The notes beneath the pieces are model-generated. The model saw only the letters and a program-made list of their open reading frames with translations, was not told the DNA's origin and did not search any database. Source: Streptomyces odontomachi (GTDB lineage Bacteria; Actinomycetota; Actinomycetes; Streptomycetales; Streptomycetaceae). Taken from it: a stretch of DNA of 64,000 bases. Position 1 is the stretch's first letter. Every line of letters begins with the position of its first letter. This document shows, piece by piece, positions 22,768 to 31,990 of the stretch. The position numbers and the translations under genes are program-made. The DNA lies in contig NZ_JAMJWG010000003.1 in NCBI RefSeq assembly GCF_024435355.1, forward strand, positions 496,001-560,000, read 5' to 3'.

Positions 22768-22812
22768 CCGGTGCCGCGGCCGGGCCCCGCAGGGCCCCGG
22801 CCGCGGCACCGG
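22768..22812 (-). terminator. GC-rich hairpin between the CHAP and GH25 genes
   Basis: CCGGTGCCGCGGCCGGG and its complement form a stem of about 17 bp, with GGGCCC next to the loop. The hairpin lies immediately downstream of the CHAP stop, read on the minus strand. Upstream of the lysozyme gene, at 22676-22740, three imperfect copies of a ~21-bp GGTGTCCGCCGTCTGTGGCG-like unit occur in tandem. Confidence 0.6.
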
Positions 22813-22818
22813 GGAGGG

Positions 22819-23760
22819 CTACGGGCGGACCAGGCCGTAGAAGGTGGAGGACGACAGCGTGTAGCTCTTGTTGTAGACGCCGACCTGGCTGGAGTTGCTG
22901 GGGTTCCTGGTGTTGCCGGAGATCACGTGCACGGTCGAGCCGCTCACCGACTCGACGACCCCGATGTGGTACCGGTTGGTGGCGGTGCCGAAGATGATCA
23001 GGTCTCCCGGCAGCGCCTCACCGAGCCGGCTGGTGCCGTACCAGCGGCCGTGGTCGACGGCCCAGTCGTAGACGTTGGGCACGTAGGTCATGAACGGGAT
23101 GCCCTCGCCCGCGGTCCGCCAGACCCAGGTGGCGAAGGCGGCGCACCAGTCCGCGCAGATGCTGTAGGGCTTGCCGGGCACGCAGTTGCTGCCGTCGGCC
23201 CGCGTGCCGATCTCGCCCGCGGCGACGCTGACGATCTTCTGGCGCAGCTCGTCGGTGGCGTGGCAGCTCGGGACGACACGCTCGACGCCCATCGCCTGCA
23301 TGGTTGCGGCGTCGGCGATGCCGCTCGCTGCGAGGCCGTGCCCGCTCTGGTAGCTCTTGACCGCTTCGGTGGTGGTGTCCGCGTAGGTGCCGTCGGCGGT
23401 GATCCCGGCCGCTGTCTGGACCTCCTTGACGACCTTGTCGAGGCCGCCCAGGGTCTCCGGGCCGATCACTCCGTCGACGGTGAGGCACTGGTCGGACTGG
23501 AAGGCCCCGGTCGCGTTCTCGGTCTGCGGGCCGGCGATCCCGTCGACGGTCCCGGCGTCGTAGTCCAGGCCGTTCAGATCGGTCTGCGCCAGTTTGATCT
23601 CGGTCACCGTGGCGGCGGACGCCGTGCCGGGAGCGGCCAGCATCGCCCCGGACGCGACGACGACGGCCGTTAAGAGCCCCGCCACGGCCCGCCCGGCCCG
23701 CCGCAACGGGGCGCGGGTTCTTATCGCCTGCCTGGTCGTGTGAAGGGAATCGATGGTCAT
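22819..23760 (-). CDS. Secreted peptidoglycan-binding CHAP/NlpC-like amidase
   Basis: 313 residues from the ATG at 23760, which has GGAGG 8 bases upstream. The signal peptide (GLLTAVVVASGAMLAAPGTASA) carries a TTA leucine at codon 30, predicting bldA-dependent translation. Two PG-binding-type repeats follow (DAGTVDGIAGPQTENATGAF and LTVDGVIGPETLGGL, and a divergent third). A C-terminal papain-like CHAP domain has the catalytic Cys in ICADWCAAFATWVWR (about residue 203) and His in NRYHIGVVESVSG (about residue 263). The expected activity is an extracellular cell-wall endopeptidase or amidase. It is the first of the minus-strand secreted trio. Confidence 0.88.
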   Translation of the reverse strand: MTIDSLHTTRQAIRTRAPLRRAGRAVAGLLTAVVVASGAMLAAPGTASAATVTEIKLAQTDLNGLDYDAGTVDGIAGPQTENATGAFQSDQCLTVDGVIGPETLGGLDKVVKEVQTAAGITADGTYADTTTEAVKSYQSGHGLAASGIADAATMQAMGVERVVPSCHATDELRQKIVSVAAGEIGTRADGSNCVPGKPYSICADWCAAFATWVWRTAGEGIPFMTYVPNVYDWAVDHGRWYGTSRLGEALPGDLIIFGTATNRYHIGVVESVSGSTVHVISGNTRNPSNSSQVGVYNKSYTLSSSTFYGLVRP

Positions 23761-23998
23761 GTCGCTGTACCTCCTCTTCCTGGTGGTCACCGTGGCCGCG
23801 CCGGGCGACGACACAGCCCCGCGCTCGAGGGCCGCGGCGGTGAGGTGATCCGGTTGTAGCGCACATTCGTTGTCCGTTGTCGGTGGCTGGACTGCCGGAC
23901 AATGCGTTCGGACAATGGGCCGGACGACGCGTTCGGACCTTGAGCCCGACGACGCGTTCGGACCTTGAGCGGACGAAACCGAGCGATGGAGGCGGCCG

Positions 23999-26900
23999 GT
24001 GCCCCGTACCGAGCGGCGCCTGGACGACGACGGCCCGCTGGTGCGGTTCGCAGCGGACCTGCGCAGGCTCCGGGAGAAGGCGGGCAGCCCGCCCTACCGC
24101 ACCCTGGCCAAGGCGGCCGGGTACTCCTCCACGACGCTGGCCGACGCCGCATCGGGCAGGAAGCTGCCGAGCCTGCCGGTCACCCTCGCCTACGTCGGGG
24201 CGTGCGCGGGCGACACCGAGGCATGGGAGGCGCGCTGGCACCGGCTCGCCACCGAACTCGCCGCGGCCGCCCCGGAGGACGCCGAGGACGCGCAGCCGCC
24301 GGGCGCCGACGAGAACGGGAAGTGCCCCTATGTCGGGCTCGCCGCGTTCCGCTCCGAGGACACCGCCTGGTACTTCGGGCGGGAGAAACTGACCGACGAG
24401 TTGTGCGCCCGCGTCCGGTCCAACCGGTTCGTCGTGGTCGTCGGCGCGTCGGGCTCGGGGAAGTCCTCGCTGCTGCACGCCGGGTTGCTGCCGCGGACGG
24501 CCGCCGGTGACCCGGCCTCGGGAGCGCCCGCGTGGCCGACCGTCCTGTTCAGCCCCGGCGCGCACCCGCTGCGCGAGTGCACCGGGAAGCTCGCGGCGGC
24601 GGCGCGCGGGAAGGACGGCGAGGCCCGCACGGACGGTGCCTGCATGGACGGTGCCCGCACGGACGGTGGCCGCACGGACGGTGGCCGCACGGACGGTGCC
24701 CGCACGGACGGTGGCGAGGTCCGTTCCGGTGGCGCCGACGGTGCCGGTGGCGCCGACGGTGCCGAGGCCGGCCTGGACACGGCGGCGCGACGGCTGCTGG
24801 ACGGTCTGCCCGACGATGCCGAACTCCTCCTCGTGGTCGATCAGTTCGAAGAGGTCTTCACCCAGTGCGCGAGCGTGCAGGAACGGTCCGCCTTCGTCAC
24901 CGCACTGGCCGCTGCCGCCGCGGCGCCCGGCAGCCGCGTCCGTGTCGTCCTCGCGGTCCGGGCCGACTTCTACTCCGAGTGCCTTCGCCACCCTGACCTC
25001 GTCGACGCCCTGCGCGACGCGCAGGTGCTCGTCGGGGCGATGTCCACCGACGAGCTGCGGCGCGCGGTGAGCCAGCCCGCGGTCACGGCCGCGTGCACCG
25101 TGGAGAGCTCCCTGCTCGCCCGGGTGGTGGCCGAGGCGAACGGGCGCGCGGGCGTGCTTCCGCTGGTCTCTCACGCCCTGCGCGAGACCTGGCGCCGCCG
25201 GCGCGGCAACACGCTCACCGTCAGCGGGTACGAGGCCGCGGGCGGGATCGCGCACGCCCTGGCCAACACCGCGGAGACGGTGTACCGGAGCCTGACCGCC
25301 GCGCAGCAGCGGCTGGCCCGCGGGATCTTCCTGCGCCTGGTCTCCCTCGGGCAGGGCGGCGAGGACTACAAGCGCCGGCTGGCCCGTGACGAGCTGGCCG
25401 CTTCGGCGACCCCGGTCCTCGACGCCCTGGCCCGTGCCCGCCTGGTCACCCTCGACACCGACACCGTCGAGATCACCCACGAAGCGCTGCTGCACGCCTG
25501 GCCGCGGCTGGCCGACTGGATCAGCGAGGACCGCGCCGGCCTGGTCGTGCAGCAGCAGCTCGTCGCCGCTGCCGCCGCCTGGGAGCGCGAGCAGCGCGAC
25601 CGCAGCGCGCTGTACCGGGGTGCCAGGCTCGCCGTCGCCCGGGAGTGGGCCCGTTCGCACCACGACGAGCTGCGGTTGAGCACGTGGGTGCAGGCGTTCC
25701 TCGCCGCGTCCGTCCGGCACGAGGACCGCGGCGGCAGGATCCGCCGGGCGGTCGTCGCCGCACTCGCCCTGCTGTCCGTGCTCGCCCTGCTCAGTGCCGG
25801 TGTCGCCGTGCAGCAGCGGGCCTCCGCCCGGTCGGAGCGGGACAGCGCGGTCGCCGGCGAGCTGACGGCCGAGGCGGAGCAGCTGCGGGGCACCGACCAG
25901 TCCTTAGCCGCCCGGCTGGACCTCGCGGCGTATCGGATACGGCCGAACGCGGCGGCCACCACCGACCTGCTCAGCACCCAGAGCATGGCGCTGTCCACGC
26001 CGCTGACCGGGCACACGGGCACCGTCTACGCGGTGGCGTTCAGCCCCGGCGGGCACCTGCTGGCCACCGCGGGAGACGACGACACCATCCGGCTGTGGGA
26101 CGTACGCGACCGGGTGCACCCCGCCGCGCTCGGACCGGCCCTGCGCGCCGGCAGCGGGCGGGTGTACTGGCTGGCGTTCAGCCCGGACGGTCGCACGCTG
26201 GCCGCCGCGGGCCGCGACCGGACCGTCCGCCTGTGGAACCTGACCCGGCCCGGCCATCCGACCGCGTGGGGGCCGCCGCTGACCGGCCACACCAGTTATG
26301 TGTTCTCGGTGGCGTTCAGCCCGGACGGGCGGACGCTGGCCAGCGCGTCCCAGGACGGCACGGTCCGGCTGTGGAACGTCGCCGACCCGGCCCGCCCCAG
26401 CGCGCTCGGGCACCCTCTCGACGCCCACGCGGGCCCCGTGGCCTCGGCCGCCTTCAGCCCCGACGGGCGCACGGTGGCCGCGGCCGGCCACGACCACGCC
26501 ATCCGCCTGTGGAACGTCACCGACCCGGCGCACGCCCGCCCGTGGGGGCGCCCGCTGACCGGCCACACCGACACCGTGTACGCGGTGGCGTTCAGCCCGG
26601 ACGGCCGGGTCATGGCCAGCGTCGGCAACGACCACACCGTGCGCCTGTGGGACGTCGCGCGCCCGGCGCACGCCAGGCGGCTGGCCGGGCCGCTGACCGG
26701 GCACACGGACACCGTGTACGCGGTGGCGTTCAGCCCGGACGGCCGGGTCCTCGCCACCGCAGGGGCCGACCACACCGTGCGGTTGTGGAACGTCACCGAC
26801 CCGGCCCACCCCCTCGCGCTGGGCGCACCGCTCACCGGTCACACGGGGTACGTGTACTGGCTGGCGTTCAGCCCGGACGGCCGGACGCTGGCCAGCGCGG

Positions 26901-27982
26901 GCGGTGACCACACGGTCCGGCTCTGGGACATCCCGGGCACGGTGCTGCCCACGCCCAGCTTCGCCAACACCGTGGCGTTCAGCCCGGACGGGCGGGTCCT
27001 CGCGGGGGGTGGCACGGACGGCGCGATCCGGCTGTGGCGCGTCGGGAAGCAGGCGAGGCCCGTGGCGCTGGGGCCCGCGCTCACCGGCCACACCGACGCC
27101 GTCAACCGGCTGGCGTTCGGTCCGGGCGGCCGGGTGCTGGCCAGCGCTGGCCGGGACGACACCGTGCGGTTGTGGGACGTGCGCGATCCCGCCCACCCGG
27201 TGGCGCTGGGGCGTCCGCTCACCGGCCACACCGATGCGGTGTCCGCCGTGGCGTTCAGCCCGGACGGCCGGTTGCTGGCCAGTGCGGGCCATGACCGCAC
27301 CGTGCGGCTGTGGGACGTCATCGACCCGGCGCACCCCCGCCTCCTGGCCCACCCGCTGACCGGCCACGCCAACGTCGTCACCGCGGTGGCGTTCAGCCCG
27401 GACGGCCGCACGCTGGCCAGCGCCAGCGCGGACGACACCACGCGCCTGTGGAACGTCGCCGACCCGGCGCATCCCAGGCGCTGGGGCGCGCCGCTGGCCG
27501 CGGGCTCCGGTGGGGTCCTCGACGTCGCCTTCAGCCCGGACGGGCGCACCCTGGCCACGGCCAACGTCGACCACACGGTGCGGCTGTGGAGCGTGGCCGA
27601 CCCCGCCCGGGCCGCGCAGTCGACCAAGCCGCTGACCGGGCACACCAGCTTCGTGCTCTCGGTGGCGTTCAGCCCGGACGGGCACACCCTGGCCAGCAGC
27701 GGCGACGACCACACCATCCGGCTGTGGGACCTGGCCGACCCGGCCCACCCCACCGCGTTCGGCACGCCGGTCACCGGCCATCTCGCGCCGATCGACCAGG
27801 CGGTCTTCAGCCCCGACGGCCGGACGCTGGCCAGCGCGAGCGACGACCACACCGTCGCCCTGCGGGCCACCGCGCCCGACGACGCGATGGCCCGCATCTG
27901 CGCGACCACCGCCGGCACGCTCACCCGCGAGCAGTGGCCGCGCTACGTCCGGGGCCTGACGTTCCGCGAGACCTGCCCGTGA
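23999..27982 (+). CDS. XRE-STAND NTPase-WD40 signalling protein
   Basis: 1327 residues in four parts. (1) Residues 15-85 form an XRE-like helix-turn-helix (LAKAAGYSSTTLADAASGRKLPS). (2) An nSTAND1-type ATPase runs from about 107 to 560, with Walker A GASGSGKSS (about 150-158) and Walker B LLLVVDQFEEVF; a Gly/Asp-rich insertion (about residues 207-260) made of TDGA/TDGG units comes from a 15-bp DNA tandem repeat at 24626-24715. (3) A hydrophobic segment VVAALALLSVLALLSAGVAV (about 583) could be a membrane anchor. (4) Fourteen WD40 repeats follow (668 to end), enough for two 7-bladed propellers and almost identical to each other (VAFSPDGRTLASAG.D.TVRLWDV). A TTA codon occurs at codon 636. GTG start, GGAGG 6 bases upstream. 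Such proteins act as ligand-triggered switches; the role here is unknown. Confidence 0.9.
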   Translation: MPRTERRLDDDGPLVRFAADLRRLREKAGSPPYRTLAKAAGYSSTTLADAASGRKLPSLPVTLAYVGACAGDTEAWEARWHRLATELAAAAPEDAEDAQPPGADENGKCPYVGLAAFRSEDTAWYFGREKLTDELCARVRSNRFVVVVGASGSGKSSLLHAGLLPRTAAGDPASGAPAWPTVLFSPGAHPLRECTGKLAAAARGKDGEARTDGACMDGARTDGGRTDGGRTDGARTDGGEVRSGGADGAGGADGAEAGLDTAARRLLDGLPDDAELLLVVDQFEEVFTQCASVQERSAFVTALAAAAAAPGSRVRVVLAVRADFYSECLRHPDLVDALRDAQVLVGAMSTDELRRAVSQPAVTAACTVESSLLARVVAEANGRAGVLPLVSHALRETWRRRRGNTLTVSGYEAAGGIAHALANTAETVYRSLTAAQQRLARGIFLRLVSLGQGGEDYKRRLARDELAASATPVLDALARARLVTLDTDTVEITHEALLHAWPRLADWISEDRAGLVVQQQLVAAAAAWEREQRDRSALYRGARLAVAREWARSHHDELRLSTWVQAFLAASVRHEDRGGRIRRAVVAALALLSVLALLSAGVAVQQRASARSERDSAVAGELTAEAEQLRGTDQSLAARLDLAAYRIRPNAAATTDLLSTQSMALSTPLTGHTGTVYAVAFSPGGHLLATAGDDDTIRLWDVRDRVHPAALGPALRAGSGRVYWLAFSPDGRTLAAAGRDRTVRLWNLTRPGHPTAWGPPLTGHTSYVFSVAFSPDGRTLASASQDGTVRLWNVADPARPSALGHPLDAHAGPVASAAFSPDGRTVAAAGHDHAIRLWNVTDPAHARPWGRPLTGHTDTVYAVAFSPDGRVMASVGNDHTVRLWDVARPAHARRLAGPLTGHTDTVYAVAFSPDGRVLATAGADHTVRLWNVTDPAHPLALGAPLTGHTGYVYWLAFSPDGRTLASAGGDHTVRLWDIPGTVLPTPSFANTVAFSPDGRVLAGGGTDGAIRLWRVGKQARPVALGPALTGHTDAVNRLAFGPGGRVLASAGRDDTVRLWDVRDPAHPVALGRPLTGHTDAVSAVAFSPDGRLLASAGHDRTVRLWDVIDPAHPRLLAHPLTGHANVVTAVAFSPDGRTLASASADDTTRLWNVADPAHPRRWGAPLAAGSGGVLDVAFSPDGRTLATANVDHTVRLWSVADPARAAQSTKPLTGHTSFVLSVAFSPDGHTLASSGDDHTIRLWDLADPAHPTAFGTPVTGHLAPIDQAVFSPDGRTLASASDDHTVALRATAPDDAMARICATTAGTLTREQWPRYVRGLTFRETCP

Positions 27983-28000
27983 CGTCCAGACGGTCGTCAC

Positions 28001-28106
28001 CGGATACCTCCGAGGATGCCTTGGTCTTCAGGCGGGGGAGGAACTGGATTCCTGCGGAGCAGGGCAGGCGAAGGGGTTTCGCCGCCAGGGCGAAAGAGGG
28101 GAGTCG
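28001..28106 (+). other. Possible remnant of an IS200/IS605-type right end
   Basis: The segment 28021-28090 has TCTTCAGGCGGGGGAGGAA and then a perfect 7-bp hairpin (TTTCGCC/GGCGAAA). This recalls, but does not match, the right-end structures of IS605/IS1341 elements in streptomycetes. No transposase gene or fragment is present, so this is a weak suggestion. Confidence 0.2.
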
Positions 28107-28226
28107 GTGGCCAAGTCCAAGGCAGTGCACATGCTTGCCAGTGCGACCGGCGAGAAGGTGACGTGCGGTCCGGCGCAGCTGGACAAGATGCTGACCGAGG
28201 CCCGCGCTTGGAGCCCTGGCGCCTGA
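28107..28226 (+). CDS. Small hypothetical protein (39 residues)
   Basis: The GTG-initiated frame encodes VAKSKAVHMLASATGEKVTC and continues to TEARAWSPGA. AAAGAGGGGAG precedes the start. It is basic at the N-terminus and contains an amphipathic stretch; I do not recognise it. It has plausible codon usage and a good ribosome site, which is why I list it, but it may be spurious. Confidence 0.3.
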   Translation: MAKSKAVHMLASATGEKVTCGPAQLDKMLTEARAWSPGA

Positions 28227-28263
28227 CGCCTGCCGCCTGACGCGCCCTGGCGCACGCGGGCAC

Positions 28264-28297
28264 CCCGACGGCCCGGGTCCCGACCTGGGCTGTCGGG
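28264..28297. terminator. Hairpin between converging genes
   Basis: CCCGACGGCCCGGG and CCTGGGCTGTCGGG pair over 14 positions with two G-T pairs. It lies just downstream of the TetR stop (minus) and the small ORF (plus) and could serve both as a terminator. Confidence 0.55.
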
Positions 28298-28299
28298 CG

Positions 28300-28950
28300 T
28301 CAGGTCCTGGAAGGCGCGGGAGCCTCCGGGGCCTGACCCGGGAAGAGATGGGCGATCATGCCCAGCGCACGCGTGACCGTCTCGCCGAACGACGTGCCCG
28401 CTGACGCGTCGGACCGCAGGGCCCAGTCCTCCACCCCGATGCGCAGCGCCGTGTTCAGGACGCCCGCTTCCATGCGGACCGCGAGGTCGTCGACGGGGCG
28501 ACGGGTGCGGTCGGCGATGAGGGCGGCGAACGCGGCCTCGGCGTCGCGGTGCGCCTCCAGCCAGACCGCTCGCAGGCCCGGCTCGGTGCGGCAGAGCCGG
28601 ACGAGGTCGCGCAGGGTGTCCGCGCGGTCCTCGAGGGCCTCGTCGTCATGCAGGCTTATGATCGCCTCGGCGAGCGAGCGGTCCCCCTGCCAGTCCTTCA
28701 GACGGTCGGCCAGCGCTTCCAGTCCCGTGGTGAGCAGGGGGCGGACGCACTCCTCCTTGGAGCGGAAGTACCGCCAGAGCGTGCGGGTGGACACCCCCGC
28801 GGCGGAGGCGATCTCGTCCGCGGTGGCCGCGGTCACGCCATGGGCGACGAAGAGCCTGACCGCCTCCGTGGCGATCTCCATGCGCGTCTCGGCACGCCGC
28901 CGCTCCGTCAACGGGGGGCGCCCCGTGGAGCCACCGGCCCGTCCGGCCAT
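28300..28950 (-). CDS. TetR family transcriptional regulator
   Basis: 216 residues from the ATG at 28950 (GAGGAGGGGC upstream). The N-terminal DNA-binding domain (about residues 14-62) is typical TetR: RRAETRMEIATEAVRLFVAHGV, TADEIASAAGVSTRTLWRYFRSKEE. The C-terminal ligand domain is not diagnostic. It is divergent from the SDR/Baeyer-Villiger/SMP-30 genes with a 270-bp shared promoter region, so it is probably their repressor, responsive to the substrate of that pathway. Confidence 0.9.
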   Translation of the reverse strand: MAGRAGGSTGRPPLTERRRAETRMEIATEAVRLFVAHGVTAATADEIASAAGVSTRTLWRYFRSKEECVRPLLTTGLEALADRLKDWQGDRSLAEAIISLHDDEALEDRADTLRDLVRLCRTEPGLRAVWLEAHRDAEAAFAALIADRTRRPVDDLAVRMEAGVLNTALRIGVEDWALRSDASAGTSFGETVTRALGMIAHLFPGQAPEAPAPSRT

Positions 28951-29221
28951 GTGCCCCTCCTCGACTTCCCAGGACAATCCAGTTTTGCGGCACTCTACGC
29001 CTATTTGTCGTCACGCGTCACTGCGTCGTTGCGGGCTTGTCTGTCGCATGAGGTCTCATTGGCGCAGTGCGTCTTTCTGTCACTCCGCGACAGAAACTAG
29101 TACGGTGAGGGCCGGCCGTGCCGAAGTGGCGAGCAGTCCAGGCGAGCAGTCGAGGACCAGCGCGGAGTCGAGAACGAGCACGGACGAGCACGGAGTCGAG
29201 AACCAGCACAGAGGAGCGCTC

Positions 29222-29992
29222 ATGGGTGATACGGGCCTGTCGGGCAAGAGTGTCGTCGTCACCGGAGCCGCCTCCGGAATCGGTCGTGCCGCCGCCCTGC
29301 GGTTCGCCGAAGAGGGCGCGAAGGTCGTCGTCGCCGACCTGAACGCGGCCGGGGCCAAGGACGTCGTCGACGCCATCGAGTCGGCCGGCGGAACGGCCGT
29401 CGCCGTCACGGGCGACCTGAGCGACCGTGCGGTGGTCGACGGGGTCGTGGCCGGCGCGGTCGACGCCTTCGGGGGCATCGACGTCCTGGTCAACAACGCG
29501 GGCGTGATGGACAGCATGTCGGCGACCGCGGACGTCACCGACGACGAGTGGGAGCGGGTCCTGCGGATCAATCTCACGGCGCCGTTCCTGCTGACGCGGG
29601 CCGTGCTGCCGCACATGGTCGCAGCCGGCAGCGGGGCCATCGTCAGCACCGCGTCCGAGGCGTCCGTGCGCGGCAGTGCGGCGGGGACCGCGTACACCGT
29701 CTCCAAGCACGGTGTGCTCGGGCTCACCCGCTCCGTCGCGGTGATGTACCGGGACCAGGGCATCCGCGCCAACGCCATAGCGCCGGGCGGCACCCTCACC
29801 GACATCGCGACCGGCGTCGACATCGACCAGGACGCCCATGGGCCGGCCGTCGTCGGCAGGTACATGAGCAACATGGGCCGCCTCTCCGCACCGGAGGAGC
29901 AGGCCGCCGCCATCGTCTACCTCGCTTCCGACGCGGCGAGCAGTGTCAACGGCGTCGTCCTTCCCGTGGACAACGGCTGGGCAGCGGTCTAG
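29222..29992 (+). CDS. Short-chain dehydrogenase/reductase
   Basis: 256 residues. NAD(P)-binding GAASGIG (residues 15-21), an NNAG motif (VLVNNAGVMD), catalytic Ser in STASEAS, and Tyr158-x-x-x-Lys162 in AYTVSKHG. The basic or acidic residue after the second strand is Asp (VVADLN), which favours NAD(H). It probably interconverts an alcohol and a ketone, feeding the Baeyer-Villiger monooxygenase encoded 84 bp downstream. GAGGAG precedes the ATG. The substrate is not readable from sequence. Confidence 0.92.
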   Translation: MGDTGLSGKSVVVTGAASGIGRAAALRFAEEGAKVVVADLNAAGAKDVVDAIESAGGTAVAVTGDLSDRAVVDGVVAGAVDAFGGIDVLVNNAGVMDSMSATADVTDDEWERVLRINLTAPFLLTRAVLPHMVAAGSGAIVSTASEASVRGSAAGTAYTVSKHGVLGLTRSVAVMYRDQGIRANAIAPGGTLTDIATGVDIDQDAHGPAVVGRYMSNMGRLSAPEEQAAAIVYLASDAASSVNGVVLPVDNGWAAV

Positions 29993-30075
29993 CGGTCTGA
30001 GCCCGTCCCACCCACGCGGACGGTACGAGAACGAGTCGTAGCCGGAACAGAGACCGGAGTAGAGAAGGGACTCGC

Positions 30076-31911
30076 ATGTCCACCCCCCACACGGCGTCGG
30101 AGCCGACCCCTCCAGAGCCCCAGCCCCAGCCCCAGGGCCTGGGCTTCGACCCGGAGGCCCTGCGCGAGCGGTACCGGGCCGAGCGCGACCGCCGGATCCG
30201 TCCTGACGGCCGGCGCCAGTACCGGCGTACCACCGGGGAGTTCGGCCACTTCGACGAGGACCCGCACGCCGGTCCCGCGGTTGCTCGGGAGCCGCTGGAC
30301 GACCACGTCGACGTGATCGTCATCGGCGGAGGGTTCGGCGGTCTGCTGGCCGGTGCACGGCTGCGCCAAGCCGGTCTGGAGGGCATCCGGATCATCGAGA
30401 AGGGCGCGGACGTCGGGGGCACCTGGTACTGGAACCGGTACCCGGGGATCCACTGCGACATCGAGTCGTACGTCTACATGCCGCTGCTCGAGGAGGTCGG
30501 CTACGTCCCGAAGTGGAAGTACGCGCCGGGCGCGGAGATCCGCGCGCACGCACGGGCCGTCGCGGAGCACTTCGACCTCTACCGCGACGCCTGCTTCCGG
30601 ACGCAGGTGACCGAACTGCGCTGGGACGGGACCACGGACCGCTGGCTCGTCGGCACCGACCGGGGCGACCGCATGAGCGCGCGGCACGTCGTGGCGGCGA
30701 CCGGGCTGCTCAGCCAGTCCAAGCTGCCCGGGATCGAGGGGATCCAGAGCTTCAAGGGGCGGATGTTCCACACCAGCCGCTGGGACTACGACTACACCGG
30801 CGGCGACGCGACCGGCGGCCTGGTCGGACTCGCCGACAAGCGCGTGGCCCTCGTCGGCACGGGAGCGACCGCCATCCAGGTCGTACCGCATCTCGGGCGG
30901 GACGCGGAGCGCCTGTACGTGTTCCAGCGCACGCCCTCGTCGGTCGACGTGCGCGGGCAGCGCCCCACGGACCAGCAGTGGGCGGCGTCGTTGACACCCG
31001 GCTGGCAGCGGCGCCGCAGGGACAACTTCCTCGCGGTCGTCACCGGTGGTCGGGTGGACGAGGACCTGGTGGCCGACGGCTGGACCAGCAGTGCCCGGCT
31101 GTTCCAGAAGATCATCCCGAGCAACAACTACGCCGACCTCGCGCCCGAGGAGCGGGAACACCTGGAAGAGATCGCCGACTTCCAGAAGATGAACGAGCTC
31201 AGGGCCCGGGTGGACACCGTCGTCACCGACCCCGCGACGGCCGAGGCGCTCAAGCCGTGGTACCGCTACATGTGCAAGCGGCCCACGTTCAGCGACAGCT
31301 ACCTGGAGACGTTCAACCGGTCCAACGTCACGCTGGTGGACGTCTCCGACCACGGCGGGGTGGAGCGGATCACCGAGCACGCCGTCGTGGCCGGCGGCGT
31401 CGAGTACGAGGTCGACTGCATCGTCTTCGGGACCGGATTCGAGGTCGGCGTCTCCGGGCTGCTGTCCGGGCGGCTCCCCGCGTACGGCCGGGACGGGGTC
31501 GCCCTGCTGGACTCCTGGAAGGCCGGCCCGAAGACGCTGCACGGGTTCTACAGCCGGGGCTTCCCCAACCTCTTCATGCTCGGGTCCACCCAGAGCGCCA
31601 GCTCCGTGAACTACGTCCACGTCCTGGACGAGCAGGCGACGCACGTCGCCGAGGTGATCGCCGAGGCGGGCCGGCGCGGCGCCCGGTGCGTGGAGCCGAC
31701 GGCCGAGGCCGAGGCCGCCTGGGTGGCGACCATCCGTGAGAAGGCGGCCGACCTGCACAGGTTCCAGTCCGAGTGCACCCCCGGCTACTACAACGGCGAG
31801 GGCATGCCGCGGGCGCGGAGCGAGGCGTACGGCGACGGTCCGCAGGCGTTCTACACACTGCTCGGACGGTGGCGCGCGGACGGCGGCATGGACGAGGTCA
31901 TGGTCATGTGA
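30076..31911 (+). CDS. Type I Baeyer-Villiger flavin monooxygenase
   Basis: 611 residues. Inserts oxygen next to a ketone using FAD, NADPH and O2, giving an ester or lactone. The FAD Rossmann motif is GGGFGG (about residues 80-85), followed by GGTWYWNRYPGIHCDIES. The BVMO fingerprint F-x-G-x3-H-x3-W is present as FKGRMFHTSRW (226-236). The second, NADPH-binding fold has GTGATAIQ (about 262). An N-terminal extension of ~70 residues (Pro-rich, then RERYRAERDRRIRPDG) is as seen in cyclododecanone/steroid-type enzymes. It forms a likely operon with the SDR and SMP-30 genes. Confidence 0.93.
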   Translation: MSTPHTASEPTPPEPQPQPQGLGFDPEALRERYRAERDRRIRPDGRRQYRRTTGEFGHFDEDPHAGPAVAREPLDDHVDVIVIGGGFGGLLAGARLRQAGLEGIRIIEKGADVGGTWYWNRYPGIHCDIESYVYMPLLEEVGYVPKWKYAPGAEIRAHARAVAEHFDLYRDACFRTQVTELRWDGTTDRWLVGTDRGDRMSARHVVAATGLLSQSKLPGIEGIQSFKGRMFHTSRWDYDYTGGDATGGLVGLADKRVALVGTGATAIQVVPHLGRDAERLYVFQRTPSSVDVRGQRPTDQQWAASLTPGWQRRRRDNFLAVVTGGRVDEDLVADGWTSSARLFQKIIPSNNYADLAPEEREHLEEIADFQKMNELRARVDTVVTDPATAEALKPWYRYMCKRPTFSDSYLETFNRSNVTLVDVSDHGGVERITEHAVVAGGVEYEVDCIVFGTGFEVGVSGLLSGRLPAYGRDGVALLDSWKAGPKTLHGFYSRGFPNLFMLGSTQSASSVNYVHVLDEQATHVAEVIAEAGRRGARCVEPTAEAEAAWVATIREKAADLHRFQSECTPGYYNGEGMPRARSEAYGDGPQAFYTLLGRWRADGGMDEVMVM

Positions 31912-31990
31912 CCCCGAGGGACGCGCACGCCCCGGAGCACCCCACCGCCACCAAACCCCATAGCCACCAGACCCGGACAGGGAGGGACCC

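Noticed and set aside
20027..23760. Prophage or tailocin lysis module
   Set aside because: No tail, capsid, holin or integrase gene is nearby, and all three proteins have Sec signal peptides.
23999..27982. Regular repeats that could be taken for a CRISPR array
   Set aside because: They are WD40 coding repeats with no spacers and a continuous reading frame. The other repeats in the window are short tandem units without spacer structure.
28358..29221. 544-residue plus-strand frame fused to the SDR
   Set aside because: The first part is the shadow of the divergent TetR gene; the SDR starts at 29222 with its own ribosome site.
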